DNA from: Nocardioides coralli
Lineage (GTDB): Bacteria; Actinomycetota; Actinomycetes; Propionibacteriales; Nocardioidaceae
Assembly: GCF_019880385.1 (NCBI RefSeq)
Contig: NZ_CP082273.1
Coordinates: forward strand, 310,001 to 374,000
Direction of reading: 5' to 3'
DNA length: 64,000 bases
Shown here: piece after piece, positions 51,978 to 59,229 of the stretch
Position numbering within the stretch: position 1 is the first letter of the stretch
How the letters are laid out: every line of letters begins with the position of its first letter
The notes under the pieces: model-generated
The model's database searches: none
Told to the model about the DNA's origin: nothing
The model's input: only the letters and a program-made list of their open reading frames with translations
Position numbers and translations under genes: made by a program

Positions 51978-52058
51978 CAGGCCGCGTCGCTCGATGACGC
52001 GGACCAGCAAGTACACCATGACCGCGAACACGAGCAGCACGAGCAGGATCTTCCCCAC
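51888..52058 (-). CDS. small membrane protein (56 aa), antisense to the ccsB end
   Basis: Read by eye: MGKILLVLLVFAVMVYLLVR, then VIERRGLSRPEPRRPFGPDD and a short acidic tail (DPDFLRGLDRHPDDDR). One membrane helix at the N-terminus, then a basic patch and an acidic end. Short proteins of this type are encoded near ccsB in many actinobacteria. A minus-strand -10 box TATTCT (52070-52065) lies six bases before the GTG, matching the leaderless pattern of its neighbours. Its last 90 bases overlap the ccsB tail in antisense. Confidence 0.72.
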   Translation of the reverse strand: MGKILLVLLVFAVMVYLLVRVIERRGLSRPEPRRPFGPDDDPDFLRGLDRHPDDDR

Positions 52059-52064
52059 GCCCCC

Positions 52065-52096
52065 AGAATAGGCCGCTGGTGGTCACGACCTACGCT
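52065..52096. promoter_or_regulatory. divergent leaderless promoters
   Basis: TATTCT on the minus strand (52070-52065) is six bases before the GTG at 52058. TACGCT on the plus strand (52091-52096) is seven bases before the GTG at 52104. Both support the small genes on either side. Confidence 0.6.
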
Positions 52097-52103
52097 GGAG
52101 GTC

Positions 52104-52364
52104 GTGAAGGAGTTCTGGATCTACACGGCCCTGCGGGCCGGCGTGTTCGTCACCACCCTGGTCACCGTCGTCGGCGTCTGGATGCTGCTCGCCGACCAGG
52201 TACCGATCCTCTGGGCCATCGTGCTGGCCTTCGTGATCTCCGGGATCGCGTCCTTCTTCCTGCTCAACCGCTCGCGCGAGGCCTTCGCCCGCCGGGTGCA
52301 GGAGCGCGCCGAGCGCGCGTCAGCCTCCTTCGAGGCCCGCCGCTCGAAGGAGGACGTCGACTGA
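52104..52364 (+). CDS. DUF4229 membrane protein
   Basis: 86 residues, two membrane helices (FWIYTALRAGVFVTTLVTVVG and PILWAIVLAFVISGIASFFLL) and a basic, helical tail (NRSREAFARRVQERAERAS). It fits the DUF4229 pattern found beside ccs/men genes of actinobacteria. Function unknown. GTG start fixed by the -10 box TACGCT seven bases upstream. Convergent with a 44-residue gene seven bases beyond its end. Confidence 0.87.
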   Translation: MKEFWIYTALRAGVFVTTLVTVVGVWMLLADQVPILWAIVLAFVISGIASFFLLNRSREAFARRVQERAERASASFEARRSKEDVD

Positions 52365-52371
52365 CGTCAGT

Positions 52372-52506
52372 TCAGTCGCGGCGGCGCTTGAGCTGCCGGT
52401 CGACGCGTGACTCCTCCTGGCCCAGGACCCGCGCCATCAGCGCGACGCGGTTCTTCCAGGCGAGGTAGCCGCCGACCACCAGCACGATCAGGATCAACCA
52501 ACCCAT
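52372..52506 (-). CDS. very small membrane protein (44 aa)
   Basis: Read by eye: MGWLILIVLVVGGYLAWKNR, then VALMARVLGQEESRVDRQLK and RRRD. One membrane helix and a basic cytosolic tail. No named family. A minus-strand -10 box TAGGCT (52518-52513) lies six bases before the ATG, the same leaderless layout as the neighbours. It is convergent with the DUF4229 gene. The 157 bases beyond its start (52507-52663) hold only this promoter and the end of the next gene. Confidence 0.7.
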   Translation of the reverse strand: MGWLILIVLVVGGYLAWKNRVALMARVLGQEESRVDRQLKRRRD

Positions 52507-52663
52507 GCCTCGAGCCTACGCCGGGTGTGGCTGGCGGGGCGGCACCGTGGGCGGCTGCGGCCTTGCGCGGTCGATCGGTGTCACCTGGTGACCACGTTCG
52601 ACCGCGTTGACCGGCGACCGGTGGGTCATGCTCCACCGACCACGGCGCTCCCGGCCACGGCGG

Positions 52664-53935
52664 TCAGAACCCCAGGATGTTGTAGGGCGGGAGAGCCAGG
52701 TCGGCCATGGCGGCGAAGCGGTCGGCGGCGGAACGCTCGCCGCGGATGCGACCGGCGGCGTGGAGGGTGCCGATGCCGACGCCGGCGAGGTAGAGCGAGC
52801 CGAGGGTCTCGGCGTCGAGACGGAGGTCGGCGTCGGTGTCGGTGGGGGTCACCTCCGCCACGCCGTCCCGAGTCGTGACCTGCCAGCGACCGGCGGCATG
52901 GCCCTGAGCGTCGTCCACCTCGAGCACCAGCGTGTCGTCGCCGCTCCACGGGCGCGCCGCCAGGGCAGCAGGGACGTCGAGCACGCGCACCCAGAGGAAC
53001 TCCGCGTTCTCCGTGAGCTTGAGCGCGTTGATGTCCCGCAGCGCCCAGCGCAGCGGGTCGTCGGGTGCGGCGGCGAACCAGCTCACGGAACGGACCAGGT
53101 CGATGCCGCCCAGGAAGCCCCACAGCGCCAGCGTGACCGTGGCGTCCTCGGCGAGCAGCAGCTGCAGCTTCAGCTTGCGGTGGCCCGCGTCGTCCCGCCC
53201 GTCGGGACGGAACAGCACGACACCGTCGACGGTCTCGTCGGCGGAGAGGTGCACGGCGCCGCGCAGCTTCTTGTCGGGACCGCCGTCGGGGAAGCTCCAG
53301 CCACCGGTGAAGTGGGTCTCGTAGAACGCCGGGGTGCCCACCGAGCCGCGGGTACGCCGGTGGAAGCGCTCCAGCAGCGGGCTGATGACCGCCCACGACT
53401 CGCGCGGGTCGATGAGCTCCACCCGGCCGGGGTCGGCGACCTCGCGCAGCCCGAACCGCGGCCCGGTGTCGAGCTCGACGTGCTGGGCGAAGGTGGCCGC
53501 CCCGAACCCCCAGCGCCCGTAGATCGTCGCCTCCGAGACCGTCAGCGCTGCCAGCGGTACGCCGGCGGCGACGGCGTCGTCGAGGCAGTCCTCGATCATG
53601 CGGCGGACCAGGCCGCGACGCCGGTGCGCCGGACTCGTCGTGACGTCGGTGATCATCCGCAGCGGCACCAGGTCGCGCCCGGCGTTCAGCGCCTTGTCGA
53701 ACCACGACGTCGTGGCCACCGGCATGTCGCCGGCCCCGAAGGCGCCCTCGGGCAGCCAGGCCCCGACGCAGGTGGCGTCGTCGGCGAGGGAGTCACGCAC
53801 CCAGAGCTTCTCGAACTCGTCCTCGACGCGGCCCTCGTGGAAGCCGTGCATCACCGCCTGCAGCCAGGCCGAGCGCCGCGCACGCGCCCGGTCGCTGTCG
53901 TCGGCGAGGTCGAGGGTCTCGAAGCGGTAGTCCAC
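52664..53935 (-). CDS. Eis-like GNAT N-acetyltransferase
   Basis: 423 residues with the three-part Eis layout: an N-terminal GNAT domain (acetyl-CoA loop SPAHRRRGLVRRMIEDCL; general-acid Tyr region SEATIYGRWGFG), a second GNAT-like fold and a C-terminal SCP2-like domain. The chain ends ...YNILGF, so the terminal carboxylate sits on Phe, as in Mtb Eis where that carboxylate is catalytic. Such enzymes acetylate amines, including aminoglycosides and protein lysines; the substrate here is unknown. GTG start, eight bases after -10 box TACCGT (minus strand 53949-53944). Confidence 0.9.
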   Translation of the reverse strand: MDYRFETLDLADDSDRARARRSAWLQAVMHGFHEGRVEDEFEKLWVRDSLADDATCVGAWLPEGAFGAGDMPVATTSWFDKALNAGRDLVPLRMITDVTTSPAHRRRGLVRRMIEDCLDDAVAAGVPLAALTVSEATIYGRWGFGAATFAQHVELDTGPRFGLREVADPGRVELIDPRESWAVISPLLERFHRRTRGSVGTPAFYETHFTGGWSFPDGGPDKKLRGAVHLSADETVDGVVLFRPDGRDDAGHRKLKLQLLLAEDATVTLALWGFLGGIDLVRSVSWFAAAPDDPLRWALRDINALKLTENAEFLWVRVLDVPAALAARPWSGDDTLVLEVDDAQGHAAGRWQVTTRDGVAEVTPTDTDADLRLDAETLGSLYLAGVGIGTLHAAGRIRGERSAADRFAAMADLALPPYNILGF

Positions 53936-53986
53936 GATCGGCCACGGTATCGCCGTGGCCGACCGTGCGTCGCGCGGGTTTCCGGG

Positions 53987-55534
53987 TCAGCCGGGCTGCG
54001 CGCCGGCGCGGCCGTCCTCGATCACCCAGCTGGCGTCGGTGGTGGCCGGCAGGCTGACGTCGGAGGCCGTGGGCACCACCCGGTAGTCGGCCCGGGCCCG
54101 GTCGGCGTCGGCGGTCACGCGCGTGTAGCCGCGCCGGTCCGGGTTGAGGTACTTCACGTGCGGGTTGTTCGGCCGGGCGCCCTTGACGGCGTCGGCCCAG
54201 CCGCACCCGGAGCTGATCGACGTGCCGACCAGCTCGGTCGCCAGCACCTCGGTCTCCGGCCGGGAGAAGTCGAGCCGCAGGTCGTTGACCCACGCGGAGT
54301 GCCAGTCGCCGCTGAGCACGACCGGGTTGCTCGGCCGCCGCCGCTCGACGAACCGGAGGAAGCGGTCGCGGGAGGCGACGTACCCGTCCCACTGGTCGTG
54401 GTTGACCGAGATGCCCGGACCGTTGTCGTAGTCGACCTGGGCCATGATCGTCTGCTGCGCCACGAAGTTCCACCGGGTCCGCGAGCGGTGCAGGCCCTCG
54501 AACAGCCAGCGCTCCTGCTCGCCTCCGGGCAGCGTGCGGGACGGGTCGGTGACGCGCGGGTCCTGCGGACCTGCCGGGAAGGCCTCGGCGAGCTGGTCGG
54601 AGCGGTACTGGCGGGTGTCGAGGACGTGGAAGTCGGCCAGCGCGCCGTACCGCAGCCGGCGGTGCAGCAGCATGTCCGGGCCCTGCGGACGCTGCGGCCG
54701 GCGCAGCGGAAGGTGCTCGTAGTAGGCCTGGAAGGCATTGGCCCGCAGCTGCGTGAAGCGCGACCGTTCGTTGCTGGGCTCGTTGTCGGGCTGCGAGATG
54801 TCGTCGGCCCAGTTGTTCTCGATCTCGTGGTCGTCGAACGTGACCGCGAAGGGGAACGCCGCGTGCGCGGCCTGCAGGTCCGGCGACAGCTTGTGGCGGG
54901 CGTGGTTGACCCGGAACTGCGCGAGCGTCTCGTCGTCGCGCCGCTCGTAGATGTAGTCACCCACGTGCACGACCAGGTCGAGGTCTTCCTGCGCCATCGC
55001 GTGGTACGCCGCGTAGCGGCCGTTGGCGGGCAGGGCCTGGCAGGAGGCCAGCGCGAAGGTCACCGTTCGCAGGCTGGCCGGCTCCGGCGCGGTGCGGGTG
55101 TGCCCGACCGGGCTGAGGTGGGAGCCGACGCGGAAGCGGTACCAGTAGTCGCGGCCGGGCTCGAGGTCGTCGACCTCGGGGTGGACGGAGTGGCCGAGCT
55201 CCGGGGTCGCGGTGACCCGGCCGGACGCGACGACGCGCCGGAAGTCCGGGTCCGCGGCCACCTGCCACCCGACCCGCACGGTGCGCTGCGGCATCCCGCC
55301 GCTGCCGTCCGGCGCCATCGGCTCGGGGGCGAGCCGGGTCCAGAGGACGACGCCCTCCGGTGTCGGGTCGCCCGAGGCCACGCCGAGGGTGAAGGGGTCG
55401 GTGGTGAACGTCGGGTCGGCCCACGCCGGGGCCGAGGAGAAGCCGTAGGCCGCCGCGGTGGCCGCGGTGCTCATGCCGGACCAGGCGAGGAAGCCGCGGC
55501 GGGACACTGGGCGGGGCAGGGGGGACGGAAACAC
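53987..55534 (-). CDS. phoD: alkaline phosphatase D family protein
   Basis: 515 residues. Twin-arginine signal SRRGFLAWSGM at the N-terminus, so it is exported folded. An N-terminal fibronectin-like PhoD_N domain (FTLGVASGDPTPEGVVLWTRL) is followed by the metallophosphatase with metal motifs CQ (LASCQALP), VVHVGDYIYE, FDDHEIENNW and SGDWHSAWVN. It hydrolyses phosphate mono- or diesters such as teichoic acids, using Fe/Ca. The GTG follows GGAGGT with five-base spacing. Confidence 0.93.
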   Translation of the reverse strand: MFPSPLPRPVSRRGFLAWSGMSTAATAAAYGFSSAPAWADPTFTTDPFTLGVASGDPTPEGVVLWTRLAPEPMAPDGSGGMPQRTVRVGWQVAADPDFRRVVASGRVTATPELGHSVHPEVDDLEPGRDYWYRFRVGSHLSPVGHTRTAPEPASLRTVTFALASCQALPANGRYAAYHAMAQEDLDLVVHVGDYIYERRDDETLAQFRVNHARHKLSPDLQAAHAAFPFAVTFDDHEIENNWADDISQPDNEPSNERSRFTQLRANAFQAYYEHLPLRRPQRPQGPDMLLHRRLRYGALADFHVLDTRQYRSDQLAEAFPAGPQDPRVTDPSRTLPGGEQERWLFEGLHRSRTRWNFVAQQTIMAQVDYDNGPGISVNHDQWDGYVASRDRFLRFVERRRPSNPVVLSGDWHSAWVNDLRLDFSRPETEVLATELVGTSISSGCGWADAVKGARPNNPHVKYLNPDRRGYTRVTADADRARADYRVVPTASDVSLPATTDASWVIEDGRAGAQPG

Positions 55535-55647
55535 AGGTGACCTCCGAGACAGGGCGAGACGGGGATGTGCACCTGTGAGTCACCCAGCCGCGCGTGTCCC
55601 CACGGCGACGAGGAGGTGACGGACCCGCGACCGGGGCCCGAAGAGGA

Positions 55648-56520
55648 TCAGAAGGCGAGGAGCGGGACCCCGACCAGGACGGCCCACGCCAGCTCCGCGA
55701 GGCCGGTCTGCTGCAGGACCGGCACGAGGGCCGGTCCGGTGGCGCCGCCCAGCACGGTCCGCACCGCGGGGACGGCGAGCGCCAAGAAGCCGAGACCGAG
55801 CAGGGCACTCCAGGTGGTGGCGACCGCGACGGCCACGATGGCCGCCGCGGCGGCCGCGACGAGCAGCACGTAGAGGCCCCGCGTGCGCTCGTCGCCGAGC
55901 CGGACCGCCAGGGTCCGCTTGTCGGCGGTGGTGTCGGTCGGGATGTCGCGCAGGTTGTTGACGACGAGGATCGCGCAGGCCAGCGCGCCGATGCCGACGG
56001 CCGCGTAGACCGCGGCCGGCTCGAGGGTCTCGGTCTGCACGTAGGTCGTGCCGACCACCGCCACCAGCCCGAAGAACACGAAGACCATGACCTCGCCCAG
56101 CCCGGCGTAGCCGTAGGGCCGCTCGCCGCCGGTGTAGAACCACGCGGCGACCATGGACACCAGGCCGACCGCGACCAGCCACCACGCGGTCGTGGCCGCC
56201 AGCACCAGCCCGGCCACCCCGGCGACACCGAAGGCCAGGAACGCGGCTGCCTTCACCGACCGCGGGCTGGCCGTCCCGGAGCCGACCAGGCGCAGCGGCC
56301 CGACCCGGGCGTCGTCGGTGCCGCGGATGCCGTCGGAGTAGTCGTTGGCGTAGTTGACCGCCACCTGAAGGGCCAGGGCCACCACGAGGGCGAGCGCCGC
56401 CTTCCACCAGACCGGGCTGCCGGCGTACGCCGCGACGGCGGTGCCGGCGAGGACCGGTGAGACCGCGGCGGGCAGGGTGCGGGGACGGGCGCCGGCGACC
56501 CAGTCGGAGGCGGTGGGCAT
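55648..56520 (-). CDS. menA: 1,4-dihydroxy-2-naphthoate polyprenyltransferase
   Basis: MenA prenylates DHNA to demethylmenaquinone in the membrane. The 290 residues have about eight helices and the two Asp-rich prenyl-diphosphate motifs of the UbiA family: NYANDYSDGIRGTDD and NNLRDIPTDTTADKRT. The N-terminal VAGARPRTLPAAVSPV is typical of MenA. Next to other menaquinone genes (menE-menC-menD) on the opposite strand. Confidence 0.94.
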   Translation of the reverse strand: MPTASDWVAGARPRTLPAAVSPVLAGTAVAAYAGSPVWWKAALALVVALALQVAVNYANDYSDGIRGTDDARVGPLRLVGSGTASPRSVKAAAFLAFGVAGVAGLVLAATTAWWLVAVGLVSMVAAWFYTGGERPYGYAGLGEVMVFVFFGLVAVVGTTYVQTETLEPAAVYAAVGIGALACAILVVNNLRDIPTDTTADKRTLAVRLGDERTRGLYVLLVAAAAAAIVAVAVATTWSALLGLGFLALAVPAVRTVLGGATGPALVPVLQQTGLAELAWAVLVGVPLLAF

Positions 56521-56554
56521 GGCGTGGATTCAAGCAGGGACGCCGGCCCCGCCC

Positions 56555-57220
56555 TCAGGCGGGATGCGTCGCGCGACTGACCGCCGATGCCACCTCGGCG
56601 GGGTGGCTCAGCATCGGCAGGTGCCCCGCGGCCACGGTCGTCGGATCGGCACCGACGCGTGCGGCGTACCTGCGCTGGAGGGGGACGGGGAACTCGCGGT
56701 CCTCGGTGGTGAGGAGGTAGGCCCGGTCGGCGGGCCACGCGTGGTCCGGGACCCGGTCGAGGTAGAGGCGCCTCGACTCCGGCTCGAAGTCACTCACCAC
56801 GCGGTCCGCGACGTCGTCGGGCAGCGCGGCGGTCAGCTGGGCGCGCAGCACCGAGGCCGGGGGGCGGGTCCCGAGCAGCCTCACCATCGCCCCCATGACG
56901 TAGCGCTGGGGGGCCGGCAGCGCGTCGGTGAAGGAGTCGCCCGCCGCCGGCACGATCGCGCAGACCGCCGTCACCGCCGCGATCCGCTCGGGCGCACGGC
57001 CGAGCACCCCGGCCGCGACCACGCCACCGATCGAGTGCGCGACCAGGTGGCAGGGCGCGTCGGGCAGGTCGGCGACGACGCCGTCGACCACCTGGGTCAG
57101 CCGCGCACCGCCCTTCGCGTAGCGGGCGACCGTCGTGGGCGCGTCGAGGCGGGACCGCACGTCGTCCCAGACCCACGCGGGAAGGCCGGCACCGGACAGG
57201 AACACCAGAGGAGTCGTCAT
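56555..57220 (-). CDS. alpha/beta-hydrolase in the menaquinone cluster
   Basis: 221 residues. Strand 1 and oxyanion region FLSGAGLPAWVWDDV, nucleophile Ser in HLVAHSIGGVVAAG, acid near LLTTEDREFPV, catalytic His in AGHLPMLSHPAEV. It is a small lid-type hydrolase of the MenH/MhpC group. Position between menA and menE makes a MenH role (SHCHC synthase) possible, but homologues also include esterases, so no symbol is given. The ATG is seven bases after the minus-strand -10 box TACCGT (57233-57228). A far longer upstream frame is antisense to menE and not used. Confidence 0.85.
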   Translation of the reverse strand: MTTPLVFLSGAGLPAWVWDDVRSRLDAPTTVARYAKGGARLTQVVDGVVADLPDAPCHLVAHSIGGVVAAGVLGRAPERIAAVTAVCAIVPAAGDSFTDALPAPQRYVMGAMVRLLGTRPPASVLRAQLTAALPDDVADRVVSDFEPESRRLYLDRVPDHAWPADRAYLLTTEDREFPVPLQRRYAARVGADPTTVAAGHLPMLSHPAEVASAVSRATHPA

Positions 57221-57227
57221 GGCAGGC

Positions 57228-57301
57228 ACGGTAGGAGTGATTGCGGTCAGGTCGTGACCGCAGACGGCGTCGAAAGGTCGGCGCGTCCGGGCGGCTACGG
57301 T
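57228..57301. promoter_or_regulatory. divergent leaderless promoters of the hydrolase and menE
   Basis: Minus-strand TACCGT (57233-57228) is seven bases before the ATG at 57220. Plus-strand TACGGT (57296-57301) is six bases before the GTG at 57308. The 87 bases between the start codons hold both promoters, so the two halves of the men cluster may be co-regulated. Confidence 0.6.
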
Positions 57302-57307
57302 TCCCCC

Positions 57308-58291
57308 GTGGAACCGCTGCGCGTGGCCGGGCAGCCGGCCGAGGTCGTCGAGGCGCTGGCCGGGTGGCTGGCCGCGGCCGAGCCGCCGCCGCTGATCGTC
57401 GAGACCTCCGGGTCGAGCGGCATCCCGAAACGGGTGGTGCTGCCGCGGGAGGCGGTGCTCGCCTCGGCGCGCGCGACCGCCCGCCGGCTCGGGGGAGAGG
57501 GCCGCTGGGCGCTGGCGCTGCCGCCGACGTACGTCGCCGGGATCCAGGTCGTGGTGCGGTCCCTGCTCGCGGGCCAGCCGCCGGTCGTCGACGGCTGGGG
57601 CGATGCGGACTACACCTCGCTGGTGCCGACCCAGCTCCACCGGCTGCTGGAGTCCGAGGCCGACGTGGCCGCGCTCGCCGCGATGCGGGCGGTGCTGCTC
57701 GGGGGCGGCCCGATCGACCCCGCCCTCCGGCGGCGGGCCGAGGCCGCCGGGGTCCGGGTCGTGGCGACGTACGGCATGGCGGAGACCAGCGGCGGCTGCG
57801 TCTACGACGGCCACCCGCTCGACGGGGTCGGCCTCGCGATCGGGAAGGGCGGCCGGATCCGGATCAGCGGCCCCATGCTCTTCGAGCGCTACGACGGCGA
57901 CCCGGCCGCGACCGAGGCGGCGCTCGTCGACGGCTGGTTCCTGACCTCCGACGCGGGCCGGCTCGACGAGGACGGCCGCCTCCACGTGCTCGGCCGGCTC
58001 GACGACGTGGTCGTCAGTGGCGGCGTCAACGTGCCGACCCCGACCGTCGCCGCCCGGCTGCGCGAGCACCCCGCCGTCGAGGACGCGGCCGTGGTGGGCG
58101 TCCCCGACGAGGAGTGGGGCGAACGGGTGGTGGCCTACGTCGTAGGCGGGCTCTCGCGCGAGGAGGTGCGGGCCTGGGTCGCCGAGGTGCATCCACGGTC
58201 CTGGGCACCCCGGGAGGTCGTCACCGTCGACCACCTGCCGCTGCTGCCCAACGGCAAGCTCGACCGGCAAGCGTTGCGGGACCGTCCGTGA
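57308..58291 (+). CDS. menE: o-succinylbenzoate-CoA ligase
   Basis: MenE activates o-succinylbenzoate to its CoA ester. The 327 residues are short for the ANL superfamily because the first ~100 residues are missing, as is usual for actinobacterial MenE. The P-loop ETSGSSGIPKRVV comes within 45 residues, followed by TYGMAETSGG, FLTSDAGRLDEDG, GRLDDVVVSGGVNV and the catalytic Lys in LPNGKLDRQAL. GTG start fixed by the -10 box TACGGT. It overlaps menC (GTGA). Confidence 0.93.
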   Translation: MEPLRVAGQPAEVVEALAGWLAAAEPPPLIVETSGSSGIPKRVVLPREAVLASARATARRLGGEGRWALALPPTYVAGIQVVVRSLLAGQPPVVDGWGDADYTSLVPTQLHRLLESEADVAALAAMRAVLLGGGPIDPALRRRAEAAGVRVVATYGMAETSGGCVYDGHPLDGVGLAIGKGGRIRISGPMLFERYDGDPAATEAALVDGWFLTSDAGRLDEDGRLHVLGRLDDVVVSGGVNVPTPTVAARLREHPAVEDAAVVGVPDEEWGERVVAYVVGGLSREEVRAWVAEVHPRSWAPREVVTVDHLPLLPNGKLDRQALRDRP

Positions 58292-59229
58292 GGGTCTTCT
58301 CGATCCCGCTCCGCACCCGCTTCCGGGGGATCACGGTGCGCGAGGGCGTCCTCGTCGAGGGTCCGGCCGGCTGGGGTGAGTGGAGCCCGTTCCTCGAGTA
58401 CCCCGCCGACGTCGCCGAGCCGTGGCTGCGCTGCGCCGAGGAGGCGGCGGCCGGCGCGTGGCCCGCGCCGCTGCGCGACAGCATCCCGGTCAACGTGACC
58501 GTGCCCGCGGTCGACCCGGCCGCCGCATACCGGATCGTCACCGACGGCGGGTGCCGCACCGCCAAGGTGAAGGTCGCCGAGCCCGGCCAGACCGTGGCCG
58601 ACGACGAGGCCCGGATGGAGGCGGTGCGCGACGCGCTCGGGCCCGACGGGTTGGTGCGGGTCGACGCCAACGGCGCCTGGGACGTCGGCACGGCGGTGAC
58701 CACCATCGCCCTGCTCGACCGGGCCGCGGGCGGGCTGGAGTACGTCGAGCAGCCCTGCGCCGCGGTCGAGGACCTCGCCGCCGTGCGCCGGCGGGTGGAC
58801 GTACCGATCGCGGCGGACGAGTCCATCCGCCGGGCCGCCGACCCCTACCGGGTCCGTGACCTGGAGGCCGCCGACGTCGCGGTGCTCAAGGTGCAGCCGC
58901 TGGGCGGGGTCGCCGCCTGCCTGCGCATCGCCGAGGACATCGGGCTGCCTGTCGTCGTCTCCTCGGCGCTCGAGACCAGTGTCGGGATCGCGGCCGGCGT
59001 CGCGCTCGCCGCGGCGCTCCCGGAGCTCCCGCACGCGTGCGGGCTGGCCACCGTGCAGCTGCTCGCCGACGACCTCGCGGCCGAGCCGCTGCTGCCCGTG
59101 GCCGGCGAGCTGCCGGTCCGTCGCCCGGTCGTCGACCCGGTCGCCCTCGACCGGCTGGCGGCGGCGCCCGACCGGGTCGCCCACTGGGAGCGCCGGCTGG
59201 CCGACGTACGGCAGGATCGGGGGTCGTGA
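58288..59229 (+). CDS. menC: o-succinylbenzoate synthase
   Basis: MenC dehydrates SHCHC to o-succinylbenzoate, the step just before MenE. The 313 residues are of the enolase superfamily: TAKVKVAE (catalytic Lys pair), RVDANGAWDV and EYVEQPC and ADESIR (Mg ligands Asp/Glu/Asp), AVLKVQPLGG (second catalytic Lys) and SSALETSVG. GTG start in the menE overlap; the end overlaps menD. Confidence 0.94.
   Translation: MRVFSIPLRTRFRGITVREGVLVEGPAGWGEWSPFLEYPADVAEPWLRCAEEAAAGAWPAPLRDSIPVNVTVPAVDPAAAYRIVTDGGCRTAKVKVAEPGQTVADDEARMEAVRDALGPDGLVRVDANGAWDVGTAVTTIALLDRAAGGLEYVEQPCAAVEDLAAVRRRVDVPIAADESIRRAADPYRVRDLEAADVAVLKVQPLGGVAACLRIAEDIGLPVVVSSALETSVGIAAGVALAAALPELPHACGLATVQLLADDLAAEPLLPVAGELPVRRPVVDPVALDRLAAAPDRVAHWERRLADVRQDRGS

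Noticed and set aside
51841..52086. 81-codon Arg/Ala-rich minus-strand frame at the end of ccsB
   Set aside because: Composition is that of a shadow frame. The real minus-strand gene in this interval is the 56-residue membrane protein in another frame.
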